64,000 bases of DNA from Myoxocephalus aenaeus (taxonomy: Eukaryota; Chordata; Actinopteri; Perciformes; Cottidae), in NCBI GenBank assembly GCA_038501785.1, contig JBAMJR010000070.1, forward strand, positions 5,797,501 through 5,861,500. Reading direction: 5' to 3'. Below, piece after piece: positions 23,365 through 34,880 of the stretch; position 1 is the first letter of the stretch, and each line of letters begins with the position of its first letter. Made by a program: the position numbers and the translations under genes. The notes beneath the pieces are model-generated. The model worked only from the letters and a program-made list of their open reading frames with translations, searched no databases and was not told the DNA's origin.

Positions 23365-24337
23365 GAAACCAACCTATTTTCTCGAAAATTGCATACCCAA
23401 ACAGAAAAAAGGTGTATCACTGCAACCATTAGGGCTATTTGAATAATGTTGGTGTTATAATAAAAGAGTATAATGTGTAAATATCAGTCTATATGTTACA
23501 GGTTATGAGTGAATGAAGATGACACTTATACAGTTTTTAGACCATAGACCCCCTAGGGGTCTTGGTTTTTAACAGGTTAATGTTTCCATCGGCGGCTTCA
23601 CGTGTAACTAACAAAGACGTAACATATGCCGACACGTTGGCTTCATACCTACAGGCTGTTTTGCATATTTGGCTGGGTGCTGCTGCTGATGATGATGATG
23701 ATGATGATGTGTATACTGTCATCATCTCCAACAGCTTGTTGTTCAGAGCCACATCACAGCCGATGCTAATGTCGGCTAATGCGCGTTATTGATTTACAGC
23801 TCTCCGGCGCTCGGTTGGTTTTATTGTCCCGAAATTGTATCGGTCGGCTGTTGGTGAAAACACGGCTGATGGCTGTAACCGCATTGAGCCGATCTGGGCT
23901 CTGTGATGCTCTTCTGCTTCGCCGTTTGTCAATTGAATTGCGAAGAAAAGCAATTTTCGTTCTGTTCGATTTTTGTCTAAAAGTCAGTTTATTGTAAGAA
24001 GATATTTCCCAGGATTACGTACACTTGTTATTTATTGTTAAATGTTTTGTTTTGGGGCCATCATCATCCGCACTTCCTCTTCCCTTAAAACCTGTTAATC
24101 TGCCCTCTATGGGGTTTATGGCAGATATTGCTATAAAAACTGTATGAATCACATCTTCTTTTACTCATAACTAGTAACATATAGACTGATATTTACACAT
24201 CTGAACAAAATCTCACATTATATTCTATTATCATAACACAAAAAATATTCAAATAGCCCTAGTGGTTGCAGAGATATACCTTTTTTAGTTTGGGTATGCA
24301 ATTTTCGAGCAGAGGCCTAAAAATAGGTTGGTTTTTC
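23365..24337. mobile_element. Fold-back element with about 220-250-bp inverted arms
   Basis: The left arm (23365-23580) and right arm (24085-24337) are imperfect reverse complements. Shared blocks include AAACCAACCTATTTT, CGAAAATTGCATACCCAAAC, GGGCTATTTGAATA, TGTAAATATCAGTCTATATG and AACAGGTT. The loop of about 500 bp holds a GAT trinucleotide run (about 23690-23709) and no known transposase. The right arm ends 53 bp before the last cadherin exon, close to the expected branch point. No target-site duplication was identified. A derived DNA transposon is the likeliest origin. Confidence 0.7.
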
Positions 24338-24390
24338 AAAAGGTTTTAAATGTGAGCGTTGACACAGAATTCCTCTTCCTGTCGTTGCAG

Positions 24391-24896
24391 TCATCGTGGT
24401 CCTCTTCGTCACCCTGAGGCGGAGCAAGAAGGAGCCCCTCATCATCTCCGAGGAGGACGTCCGGGAGAACGTGGTGACGTACGACGACGAGGGCGGCGGC
24501 GAGGAGGACACCGAGGCCTTCGACATCATCGCCCTGCGCAACCCGGCCGCCGCCGAGGAGCTCAAGTTCCGGCGGGACGTTCGCCCGGAGTCGAGAAAAC
24601 ACTGCGCCCTGGCCCGCGGCCGCCGGAGCGCGTCGGCGGAGCCGGACGAGGTGGACGTGCACGAGTTCATCCGGCAGAGACTGGTGGAGGCCGACATGGA
24701 CACCGGCGGGCCGCCGTACGACTCCCTGCAGACCTACGCCTACGAGGGCCAGGGCTCGCCCACGGGCTCCGTCAGCCCGCTGGACACGCCCGCCACGCAG
24801 TCGGAGCAGGATTACAACTACCTGGACAACTGGGGGCCCGAGTTCCAGAAACTGGCAGAACTCTACGCAGAGGCAGATTCGGATGGGACGACCTAG
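24391..24896 (+). CDS. cdh18: Cadherin-18, last coding exon: end of membrane helix and cytoplasmic tail
   Basis: It follows acceptor GTCGTTGCAG and ends at TAG (24894-24896). It encodes the rest of the transmembrane helix (IVVLFVTLRR) and the whole cytoplasmic domain. The juxtamembrane segment KEPLIISEEDVRENVVTYDD followed by GGGEEDTEAFDI is the p120/delta-catenin binding core. The distal segment PPYDSLQTYAYEGQGS through DNWGPEFQKLAELY is the beta-catenin binding region that couples cadherins to actin. The stretch NPAAAEELKFRRDVRPE and the C-terminus ending Thr-Thr parallel human CDH18 (NPSAAEELKYRRDIRPE, ERTT). Divergence is concentrated in the linker (ALARGRRSASAEPD). GC content is high, especially at third positions. 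Nothing looks broken, so the gene appears functional. Confidence 0.95.
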
Positions 24897-25178
24897 TCTG
24901 TGATTTTTCTTTTCTTCGAATTTCCAGTGAACAATATGAACAGAGATTGCGTTGGAACTGTTCCGGTGGTTTATAACTGTTGAACAAAAAAAAAAAATGG
25001 CTACAATTTTTCTTTTTTTCGAGGGGGTTTTTCTTTTCATTTTGTCACTTTGGATCATCTGGAAGTGTTAAATCAGATTTTGAGATGGAGGAACAACAAT
25101 ATGGGGGGAAAAAGGAAAAATGATATTTCCCTTGGTGTATATTTTTTATTGCTCAATAAAGTCCTGAAATCCATATGA
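24897..25178 (+). other. cdh18: 3' UTR of cdh18
   Basis: It runs from the stop codon to about 18 bases after the AATAAA at 25155-25160. It is AT-rich with long T and A tracts (about 24987-25020). The exact cleavage site cannot be read from sequence, and longer UTR forms are possible. Confidence 0.65.
25155..25160 (+). terminator. cdh18: Polyadenylation signal AATAAA
   Basis: A canonical AATAAA lies 259 bases after the stop codon, in the context GCTCAATAAAGTCCTG. T-rich sequence follows at about 25205-25220. It is the first canonical signal after the stop. Confidence 0.75.
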
Positions 25179-26012
25179 GTGGATATGTGAAAAAAATATA
25201 TATTGTACTTCTTCTTTTTCCTCCAAGAATGGATCCAGCATGCAGTTAAGATGTCACGGTGGGAGGCGTTACCAAAGGTGTTTATGATTCACACAGCAGA
25301 GGATGATGATGCCGAGCCGCCCATACGCACAATAAGGACACCTACAGTTCTGCAATGTGTTGTCGTTTCCTCCATGTTGCCATTATTCATGAAACACTCA
25401 TTAAAATCAGCCATATTTCTGAACATATGCACATTTTTCCAAAGCTTCTTTCACTGAAGGGAGGAGACTAAGTGGATACCATTATCACAACTGGTGTCTT
25501 CGGCATCACATTCATCAGATACGGGCAAAGCAAGCGGTGAATGTGAAATATAACCTGTGATCACATCAAAAAGAAACATTTTTGCAGGACTTTCTCTGGA
25601 GCCACAGAACCAAGAAATGCAGCTTTGGTATCCCAGAGTTTCCCCTCAGGATCTCCTGGTGGTCAGCGTTCTGTTTCATTAGCTGTCCGCGGGCCCTCGG
25701 CAGGAGCCGGTCGCTCTGCGTCGGCTCATTAAATTGTCTGTGCGTGGAGCTTTTTGGCAATGGGACCGCTGAGAGATATGAAGATGCACTCTGCACAGGG
25801 AGGCAGAGCAACCTGTGTGCACCTCTGTAACAAGCAGAAAGCCCAAACCTGTAGATTAGTGCGTCACTTTACCAGGAAGTAGCCTATTGTCTCCCTACAG
25901 TGGCTACGTCAAGCTAGCTAGCATCACACTGCAAGCCTGAGGGCTACATTACCATTTAATGCTTAGATTTAGTTTGGCTTTTCACATTTATAAAACAAAA
26001 CAAAATTGGGAT
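25179..26012. other. Intergenic, nothing recognised
   Basis: The two overlapping frames of about 82 codons at 25566-25830 (one per strand) lack any known motif. No repeat family is evident until the MITE at 26013. Confidence 0.6.
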
Positions 26013-26803
26013 TACCGTAAAAGTTGGGTTACAAGCCGCTCCTACCTCCTGTCAGTGTCCCCGCTGTAGCAAGCTAGCAGCAGCACTAGCTAGCGCTGCT
26101 GCTAGCTCCCTGCTGCTGCTGCCCGCGTCCCCTCTGCCCGAGTCGTGTTGATAGCGTGTGTCAATTATTGGATGCCTGGAAGAACTCAGTTCAACAACTT
26201 CTCTCGTTCTCTATATTTATTTACTAAATGATCACAAGCAAAGTAGTAAGCGCTGCAATTGCAAAAGCAGTGAGTGGTACAGCCAACACGCAGGTTGGGC
26301 AAAGAACAACTGCCCCACCACGGAAGTGGGGCCTTTCATACACAGTTTATCGTCACAGGTTCGTCTCGCCTCGTCCTAACATCTGATTCGCTCTGTCCTG
26401 TCAAGAGGAGGAGAATCCCGTGTTCTCATCTTTTCTCACAAGACTGGAACGTGCAACGACCAGTCTGCTTCCATAATGTCAATATACTGATAAACAGTTG
26501 TGGGTGTTGAAGTGCGCAGGCGTGTGACTAACTTCCCTTGAGAACTGGACATTTCATAGACACAACAGCTGCATAGCTGTGTTATACTGACCTCGCTAAC
26601 CTGAACTTTAATAGACATGAAGAGTAATGCAATGAAGAATATCTACAGAATATAAGGATTTATATTATCAGTGTGTCGAGCCGGGGCTGGTCCCGCTACT
26701 TTCGGTGGTTGTCGGAGAGCTAGCAGGAGCGCTGGCTACAGCGGGGAGCTAACGGGGACACTGACCGAAGGTAGTAGCGGCTTGTAACCCGACTTTTACG
26801 GTA
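26013..26803 (+). mobile_element. GC-rich GCTAGC MITE, copy 3, split by a nested LTR
   Basis: The left end, TA-CCGTAAAAGTTGGGTTACA, and the right end, GTAACCCGACTTTTACGG-TA, are complementary. The usual interior (GTGTCCCCGCTGTAGCAAGC, GCTAGC clusters, GAGCTAACGGGGACACTGACC) is present. It is interrupted at 26149-26670 by 522 bp of unrelated sequence. Removing the insert and one GTGT copy restores the arrangement seen in the other copies. Confidence 0.8.
26149..26670. mobile_element. Candidate solo LTR inside MITE copy 3
   Basis: The 522-bp insert begins TGATA and ends TATCA (the TG...CA ends typical of LTRs, with a 5-bp inverted repeat). It is flanked on both sides by GTGT, a 4-bp target duplication. 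No coding capacity is seen. A solo LTR left by LTR-LTR recombination is the simplest reading. It is not similar to the LTRs at 50470 and 56269, so it would be a different family. Strand of transcription was not determined. Confidence 0.6.
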
Positions 26804-29143
26804 CATTAGATTCCAGTGTAAACTGGTCACGGTCCTGGACTGGACCCCCCAATCATGCACACAATACCGCGCCGCATGCTGCCGACATGGAGCCCGCTGA
26901 CGTCGGCGTTCACGGTCTCCTTCATCGGTTGCTGTGCAGTAGAAGCCGGTGAATTTGTGAGCGGGATGAGAATGAGGATAAATTGAAGCTGCGTTATACA
27001 ATCATGGGATGTTGTTCTGCAATTTGTGGACCGAGGTCTGTGCGGATGCAGAGTCTGGGCGCAGCAGCGGCGTGATCGTGAGCTGAATGGCTTCACAGCA
27101 GAGTTGAAGAGATCCGTCTGATTTCTATGCTGTTCATGAAAAACTGCATCTACAGATTTTTCTGGGGGCTCACTTTGGAACAAGCTGTGAACACAACGCT
27201 GATATTTTTTTGCCTCGTCTTGATACGGCAAACATGTCAGGCCAACGTTTACTCTCTTTTATCTCTGTTTCGGTCTCCACCAACTGAGACCGCCAACTCC
27301 TGATGGAAATATCTGACTTTTTAGCTCCTCGATGCACAAGCTAGTTGCTAACGGTTTTAAGTTTTCACTCAAAATAACCAAACTATTAGCTGTGGTTTTT
27401 AAAACTGCGACTGACCTTTTTTACATCGGGGAAAGGCTTCATATGATCCTTTGTTAATATTAAAAAAACATTGATTATTGCCATTTTAAATTGATTTAAT
27501 GATTTGCCTTTTGTCAAGTAAAATATGAGAAAGAACATTCATCATAGCATATTTATTAATGATTCTCTTGCCTGTCTAACAGTGAAGTCTGTCCCATATT
27601 CAAAGAACCGTCAGTGCCATCTTTGATGATACTTCCGTGACATTAAATGGAAGGAACACCACCTTCCTTTACATCCATTAGGGAACAAAGAAATGATCCA
27701 CACATTCATTCGGTAATAATACGTCTGGGAGACAAGAAAACTCAAACTTCAAAGCGCTGTCATTTCCTCAGCGGGGAGATAAAGTAGCCAGTTCTCCACC
27801 AAATGGTACCATTTGCTCTCATTTTGTGCCATTAAGCATTTTGTGAAACGAGGCCACGTCGGGGGGGGAAGTTCAGTCGACTCCCTCGTTCTTTCTGTAA
27901 CAATGACGTACACGGAGCTTTTGGACATTAGTTATCTTCAATCAGCTCCGTCTCTTCTTCGCCGTCGGTTGCGTCAGAAACGCCGACGATGGCCGTAAAA
28001 GAGAGACGAAGTGGAGACGATGAATATTTCACAACCTCCCGACATAACAAGCGACTTCTCAACATAACAATCCTCCTTCTCGTTCTCCTTCCTCGTTTTT
28101 CCCGCTCATTAATTCCCTCTGCTCGCAGAATGAATGTTTTTTTTGTCTTTTTTCACAATTTGATTGATGACGTTTATAGAAATCCGTTCCAACATTGTGT
28201 GAGGCCCCGGCCCTCGAGGCAAAGGTCACATGAGGTGTAGCCGAAGGCGAGCGTGGAAGCTTTCAAGCGGACATGCGGGAGTTATTTCTTTGCTTGTTTC
28301 TATTCGAGGAATCGTGCGGTTTTTTTTACGATTTTAAAGTGCATGCACTGTTAGATTTGAACCTCGATTAACGAATCATGAGATGAATCCAGCAGCAATC
28401 AGTCAAAACTCTCAGAATCTATATTTTAAATATATGGTAGAATTGTTGACGTTCTGGTCAATAACTTTTAGGATCTGCAAAATGTTTCATACTTGTCTAA
28501 TGTCTTTTGAATACATATACGTATCTCGTGTTCTTTCACATACGAGTATATAAATAAACTAAATAGGCCACATCACTTATTCCAAGAAGGATTCATTAAT
28601 ATATGTTAAATTATCTATATTGTGAGGGATCCTTGGCTGAAAAGAAAGGGTCGAGAACCTTTTCTCTAAATGAAGCTGCCTGAGAGCGAGGAAACACAGA
28701 CAGTTATTAAAATGCGTTGACCTGAATCAAAGCATTTGTTAAAGATATAGTGTATTAACGCTTAGCTGAGAAGAGAACAAATAAGAAAATAATTATTAAA
28801 TATAGGCGCTCTGCTGCACACATTTTCACAGTTCTTGAAATCTTGCAGCACTCATTTAATTTATTTTAGAGCAGAAATCATTTGTTTATTAACTGACAAA
28901 AAAAGTATAACTTTTCATCATCAACTAAGCATTTAAATAAAACAATTTCAGACAAAACTGCTAAATAATCCTAAATATGCTTTTATATGACATCAAATTG
29001 AATGTGCTTGGTTTTGATCTGTTCATGGACAAATCCAAGTAATACATGATTAAAAAGGACCTGTGTGAGATATGGGGGGATCTAGTGACATAAATTGATA
29101 TAATAATAATAATAATATTCATAACTATTGTCTTGCCTTTTAC
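26804..29143. other. Intergenic, nothing recognised
   Basis: This is AT-rich unique-looking sequence. Reading frames up to 134 codons (27231-26827, - strand) lack known domains. About 27650-27830 looks more complex and less repetitive than its surroundings, but nothing specific can be named. Confidence 0.55.
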
Positions 29144-29245
29144 ATTAGTCAAAGTCAAAGTCAGTTTTATTTGTCACTTCTTCCATATTGTGCAAACATA
29201 CAGAAGACCTGAAATTATGTTTCTCTACTGTCTGAAAATAAAGTG
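29144..29245. repeat. Retroposon-like fragment
   Basis: TCAAAGTCAGTTTTATTTGTC followed by ATTGTGCAAACATACAGAAG belongs to a type of sequence I recognise as repeated in fish genomes, usually as an antisense 3' end. It passes into the tandem array that follows. The family is uncertain. Confidence 0.45.
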
Positions 29246-29605
29246 AATAGTGCAACATTTAAAAAAAAAAGTAAAAAATAGACAACATATAAACATATAA
29301 ACTAGACAACATATAACATATAAACATATAAACTAGACAACATATAACATATAACCAACATATAAACAACATATAAACTAGACAACATAGCATAAACAAC
29401 ATATAAACATAAAGCAGAAACATAAAGTGAATAGTGCACCAGTTAAGAAAAAGTAAAAATAGACAACATATAACATGTAAACAACATATAAACAGTGCAG
29501 AAACGTATAAACATAGTGCAAAGACATATAAACATAGTGCAAAGACATATAAACATAGTGCAAAACAAATTAGACATATAACATATAGTGCAAAAACAAA
29601 TTTGG
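29240..29605. repeat. Minisatellite of ACATATAAAC-type units
   Basis: About 365 bp of degenerate tandem repeats are based on AGACAACATATAAAC, changing rightward to a unit near AGTGCAAAGACATATAAACAT. The block AAAGTGAATAGTGCA recurs at both ends (about 29240 and 29425), showing a higher-order duplication. Overlapping frames on both strands here are repeat artefacts. Confidence 0.85.
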
Positions 29606-31959
29606 AAACTATTTAAGTGTGCGTTAGTAGCAGCGGTCAGACAGTTTAGCAGCGGTCAGACAGTTTTAAATAAACAGACCATTATTAAGTTTTGAGCACT
29701 TGTGGCATTAGTCACCCGGGATGTTATTGAAAAAACTAAAATGATCAACAGATCAATCAATAATGGACTTAATCCGTGTTATCAGGCGTAATTTTCTTAT
29801 ATAAAGTTTCTGTATTTTAAATAGATTTTTGTAGTTCATAATTTAAAAACCCCAGCATGACTTTCATACAGCTGATGGTGTGTTCAGGTCAATAAGCAGG
29901 AAGTCATTAACTACCTCCAAATGATTTAGTTGCGCGATTATTCAATTTTACGAGGTGTAAGTAAGCGTCTTATTGGATGTGAAGGCCCTGAATGTGACCC
30001 CTAATGGACACCGTAGTCTGAACATGCACTGTGCCAGACTAATGACGTGATTAACAACATCCCCTCTGTTCTATCGTACAGAGCATGTCTTATCACATCT
30101 ATAGACTGTGTGGAAGATAAATCTTTTCTTTTTTAAAGGGAAAGGGAGATTTTTTCACGAATGGAAAAACTCATCGACGAAATTAGACATGTTAGGAAGA
30201 TTAAGCATACGTGAGACATCGCAGAAGAAGTTTCCGCTGAGAAATAAACTAAAAATATGAATTAATTATAAAGTGGTGTAACTTTTCCAGAGTGCCAAAT
30301 TGGGTTTTTTCGTGTTAAGACACCGAGAGGCGTTTACATGGATTAAACCGTCACTCCCTGAATAAAGATCTCTTTCTTTTAGAAGCTCAATCTATCAAAG
30401 CTCTGCCCATATGTTTCCCAGATAAGGCAAAGGGGTAATGTCTCACAGGCGCGCGAGGATACGTGTCGGGGAAAGAGCTGCCGAGGTTTTATCTTTTGTC
30501 AAAAGAGGCAGGATGGATTATCTAAGAAAATATAGCGGCCCTGTTGCGAGTGGCGATGGCTCCTCTGATGTTTTCCTGCCTCCTTCACCCTCCACAGCCT
30601 CATCTCCTTTAGATGAGCATCATGTGTTTACGGAGCACGCCTGCATACTAAAATCAGCTTTAATTGCACTTTGTGTTTGTGTATCCGAGTGCCTGAAAGG
30701 TAAGTGTGTGTGTGTGTTGTCCTTTTTATTTTATTTTTCCACTGGTTGTGTGAGCTAAGACCTCGGGGCCGGCGCAGCCAGCCCGTTGCTTCTCTTCACA
30801 CTGTTCGAGGTCAGAGGCTTCTAAGAAGGTTTTGAAGCTTTCACATGGAGTATGATTTAATGGAGGAGAGCTTTGCATATTATAAATGTTCATGACTCTG
30901 GAGTATGTGAAGGTGAATTGGAAATAAAAGATCAAAGAGACTAAAAAAAAAAAAAAATCCTTTCAAATTCGAGCTCGCGATCATTAAAGTTGTTTTACCC
31001 CCAACTTTTTTTTTTGGGGGGGGGAAGCTGCAGAGTTTTGTTTTCTGTCTGGGAAAAAATAAACTTCTTTGTAGAAGTTGGATTTGCAACTTTGAGATGC
31101 AAAATGACTCCACGTCTCCCTGCACTAATGTTTAGGACGGCTGAGAGGCCGTAATGGGGCAACTTGCAAAGCCTGTGAATTCAAGCTTTGAAAATGAGTC
31201 TATTTAGAAAGCACAATTACATAATTCTGATTGCTGGCGTCTTTTTGCATGCCTCCGCTGATTCCAAAAGGAAAAAGGGGGGAAATAAGGCTGCGAATGC
31301 GGCGATTAGCATTCGTCTCCCCCGACACGTCACCTCTGCTGGTGATACATGAATTCCAAAAGACATGAGAGAATAAACAATGAAGAATTTTTGGAAAAAT
31401 GGCAGTTGAAAGCAGCAGCAGCAGTCAGTGAGATGGCTGACCTACATAGCCTTGAGAAGTTGTGCAGGGGAGGAGCGGGGACCGGCTGCAGCAGACTTTC
31501 TTCACCAGCGTGTGACTAATTTAAAGCTACATCATGAAATTGAAACCTCTTCATGAATATGAGACGGATCCACGTGCCGCTTAATGCACATGCAATGAAC
31601 CGCAAATTATCTGTCTCAAAATATCAGACGGTCATTAAAGTTAGCTGGAATTAGACAGTTGTGTTAATTTATTTGAGAAAACTCGACAAGTTAAATAGGT
31701 TTTTGGAACTCTTGTTCATCCATTTTGTCTTTTTCTTTTTTTATATATTTGGCCTAGATGATTTCACAGCATATTCAAGCAGCCTGGTCTCCTAGAAGTG
31801 AGACAAAACTACATTGTCAAATTACCTTTAACCCTTTAAAAACAGGGTGCAGAAATCCCCCTGCGCCTATTATCAGACAAAAATCAACAACATATTATCT
31901 CTGGAACCACATCGTTGTTTAACTTTATTTAAATTGCTACAATACCTCAACCTTTGTGA
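29606..31959. other. Intergenic, nothing recognised
   Basis: No gene, RNA or clear transposon was found. The 31190-31420 interval has balanced composition and few simple repeats. A TG run occurs near 30705. Confidence 0.55.
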
Positions 31960-32260
31960 GAAGAGACATCTGGTGTGAAACATCATTAAAGTAACCGTTA
32001 AGTTTAAGTATTTACGTAAACTCAATTTTTTAACCGAACGACACAGTTTTTTGACTGAAACTCCTTTGAACACCCAAATGATGTGTTCTATTATGATTTT
32101 TTTTGCAGATTCCGATTATTTAGGTCCTAATCTTTCCAAAAAGCTGTGTTATTAGTATGTGGGCTGTTGTTAGGGCACCATAATACAGTTTGAAAAACTC
32201 GGTGACCGCTCAAGGAGGCATTTTGGGGAAATCTTGCTCATATCGTGCTGGATGTTCATA
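31960..32260 (+). repeat. Unnamed interspersed repeat, family D copy 2
   Basis: It aligns by eye with the reverse complement of 19320-19560. Shared blocks are AACCGAA...TTTTTTGACTG, GATTATTTAGGTCCTAATCT and AAAACTCGGTGACCGCTC. It may extend to about 32600. No coding capacity is seen. Confidence 0.5.
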
Positions 32261-34649
32261 GTTTTGATCAACATATCTTTTAAAAGTGATTTTTTTGCAG
32301 ATATAAAAAAATGTCCCAATACTTTGCTGAACAAATACATACAATAAACACAAGTATTGGAATTAATTTGGGGTTCCTACGACGACTCAAACTCCAAAAA
32401 AAGTCTGGAACCAAGCGGAAAAAAAATTCCCAGATTCTTTATTTGTATTTCATGAATCACATCCAACACAGAACTTTCACCCTGAACCTAACTTCCTGTG
32501 AAGACGGAAGTTTATTTTGAAAAGACGCTCTGCGTTTAACGAGCGTTATTCGAGGCGCAAAACCGATGTTGGAGCGTCGTAGCACGAAGCGTAATGAGCA
32601 TGAACGCATCATCTCATGCCTAAAATACTGAATCTCTACACACTGACGTCTTTGGATCGACTCAACGTGCCTCTAAAATTCCCTTCATGTTGAGTCTGAA
32701 TACTCCTTTCGACTCACAAGAACTGTATTTTCTTTCATAATAAAATCAATTAATGTAGTATTTAGTGAGCGTCAGTCTTGGCCTGTTTTAGACTCACCGT
32801 TTCCCCTTCATCACAGCTGGAGACCTCGCAGGCGTCTGCTGGTTCAGAGATGGCAGCAGACCGCCATGTGCCTCCTCCGATACGCGGCGAGTCTTTTAAT
32901 CTGAGTTCCAGGACTTTTTTCTTTTTTCTTTTTTCGCCACGGAGGTGCAACATCTTCAAAGATTCATGTTTCTCCCACTCGCCCCCCGGGGGAGTTGATA
33001 CGCTCGCATCAAGGATGCTCAGTGGCTTCACTCCCACAGACGCCGCCAGTCTGTTCCGACGGAGCCGAGGGTCGGGCCGCGTGGCGGTTGGAGTGTTTTT
33101 TTATTCTCCCGGGCACAGTTATTATACGTTAGCTTGACCTGGTCCAACATACCTCCAACGAGAGCGCTGCCAACTCTCTTTATGCACGTACACGTTTACT
33201 GTCACTGTCCTGCTGGAGAATGTGTTTTCTTTCATGCCTCAGGGCGATGATGGGCCGCTGCAGAATGAAGGGACGCCTCTCTTTGGAGCGAGTCTGTGCA
33301 ACGCGTTCACATACCTGAGTCTTTACTCCAACATTTGGGTTTTAGTGCTCTAATTAGTCCCTGATGTGGATTTCTCCTCGCGTAGGTTCCCCCAATTGAA
33401 ATTGAAAAGTTCAAACTTCGATTCATCTACACAAAAAAAAAAAGGAACTTTCTATCGCTTCTCGGCAGGCAAGTTTCTCATTGAAGAAGTAGTTTGGAAG
33501 CTTTTACTCTTCGGTTAAGGATTTAGTTTTTTTTTTAAATGTCTTCTTACTACAGTATGATGTGCCGTGTTGGTGTATAGACTGGCTTCTGATCCCATGC
33601 TGTGTTTCTCCTCCTGTGACACAGCACATTATAATTGACTCGATATATTGAAGCGTTACATATTTAGTCTCCTAACGGCTACATCCCCTCCCCCCGCCGA
33701 CATTTTCATTTGGCAACGATAATCTCCAAAATCCAATCCGATCCCGCCCTTGAAAGTACAAAACGTAGATCTGGAGTTCATCACCTTCCTGAAAGAGCGT
33801 GTGAGATATGAAAAGTGCCAGCGCACGAGTGATGGCAGCTGCGAGCAATTTCCGAAAGCTCTTCACTAATAAGAGTGCGGCGATATCTTCCCTACTGTCA
33901 ACAACTCCATAAACAAAACTAACGATGACTGCGGATGCATTACGGGGACCCACAACTCATGGAGGTGCCGCGGTACTTCCCGCTGTTCCCGACAGTCACA
34001 AGTCACAATCGTTTAAGTGACTGAGTGTGAAACAAGTGCACACATCGCTGATGCAGAGGAGCTTTATTCCCAGAGACCAGCGGGTAGAATCATGCGTTAC
34101 CGCGCTGATTTCAAATGAGGTGTGTTCTTACCTTGGTAATGATGACATGGCCTCTCCAGGGCTTTAAGCAAGCCGGTGCTCCGGCGGTGCAGGACCAGCG
34201 CGCCGAGGTCTGATCGATTCAATTAAACATCTGGGATGGGCGCTTCCCAAGTGCACACATCCCATCTGCCAGCCACTCCTTTAAAATTCCTTAAAAGCAA
34301 CAGCAGATCAAATTTTAATCCGCCGTACTGAATTAATAATGTACGCAGGGAGATCATGCAAAAGTAAAACGATTCACGCGGTTACGTAATCCGTTACATC
34401 ACTCCCGACGTTTCTGAAAGTCGCTTTGAAGCCCGGGGTTCGGACCAGCGATTACTTATTTGTGGGAAAGAATGACTAATTTGGGCGTAGGCATGATGAA
34501 AGAAAACTGTAGCTGCATGGGCTCCATTCTCAGCCGTAACATATCAAGACTTCATCAAATATGAACGACGTCCCAACCGAGCAAATTAAAGCCTCATCTG
34601 AGGAAAACTACACTCGATTCGTGTGTGGGTTACATGTTATGAGATTTAA
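32261..34649. other. Intergenic, nothing recognised
   Basis: This is unique-looking sequence without a supportable gene. The interval 34170-34400 (with TTAAAATTCCTTAAAAGCAA and ATCATGCAAAAG) reads like complex non-repetitive DNA and could be a conserved element, but this cannot be decided here. Confidence 0.5.
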
Positions 34650-34880
34650 CTTTTGGCAGTCTTTTCCCGTTTCTTAATATGTTGTTTCTTTATTTTACTT
34701 CCTGCCTCAGATGCTCCCTTCTGAGGACCAAACATGAGACTCCACATTCGCGACATGCAAGTATCTGACACCACAAGTCCTTCCTTCCTGCTGCTGTCAG
34801 GCTGCACAACCAGCTGAGCTCGCAGTAGATCAAACAACTGCAGAACTAATAAAAGCTTATCTTATCTTATCTTATCTTAT
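34650..34880 (+). mobile_element. 3' end of a non-LTR retrotransposon with pentanucleotide tail
   Basis: One + frame reads HHKSFLPAAVRLHNQL (about 34770-34817), close to the C-terminal signature of several LINE ORF2 proteins (SF-P-A-RL-N), then a stop. After about 40 bases comes AATAAAAG and a tail of CTTAT units ending at about 34880. The short tandem tail in place of poly(A) fits a LINE 3' end. The rest of the element is absent (5' truncation). Confidence 0.55.

Larger units (their letters stand above)
18752..24390 (+). other. cdh18: Cadherin intron (5639 bp), GT-AG
   Basis: It begins with a G-rich donor-proximal segment (18759-18795) and a 270-bp purine-rich tract (about 18826-19095). It contains a copy of an unnamed repeat family (about 19320-19680), a GA run (about 20661-20682) and a short AT run near 20275. 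A strong palindrome lies at 21730-21837 and a large fold-back element at 23365-24337. The acceptor is GTCGTTGCAG. No convincing gene lies inside. The 252-codon - strand frame at 18268-19026 is antisense to the exon and the purine tract. Confidence 0.85.

Noticed and set aside
24336..25058. 240-codon - strand frame over the last cadherin exon
   Set aside because: Antisense shadow of a GC-rich exon with few stop codons on either strand.
29240..29605. Regularly spaced repeats considered as a CRISPR-like array
   Set aside because: Units are directly tandem, degenerate and without unique spacers, in a vertebrate genome: a minisatellite.
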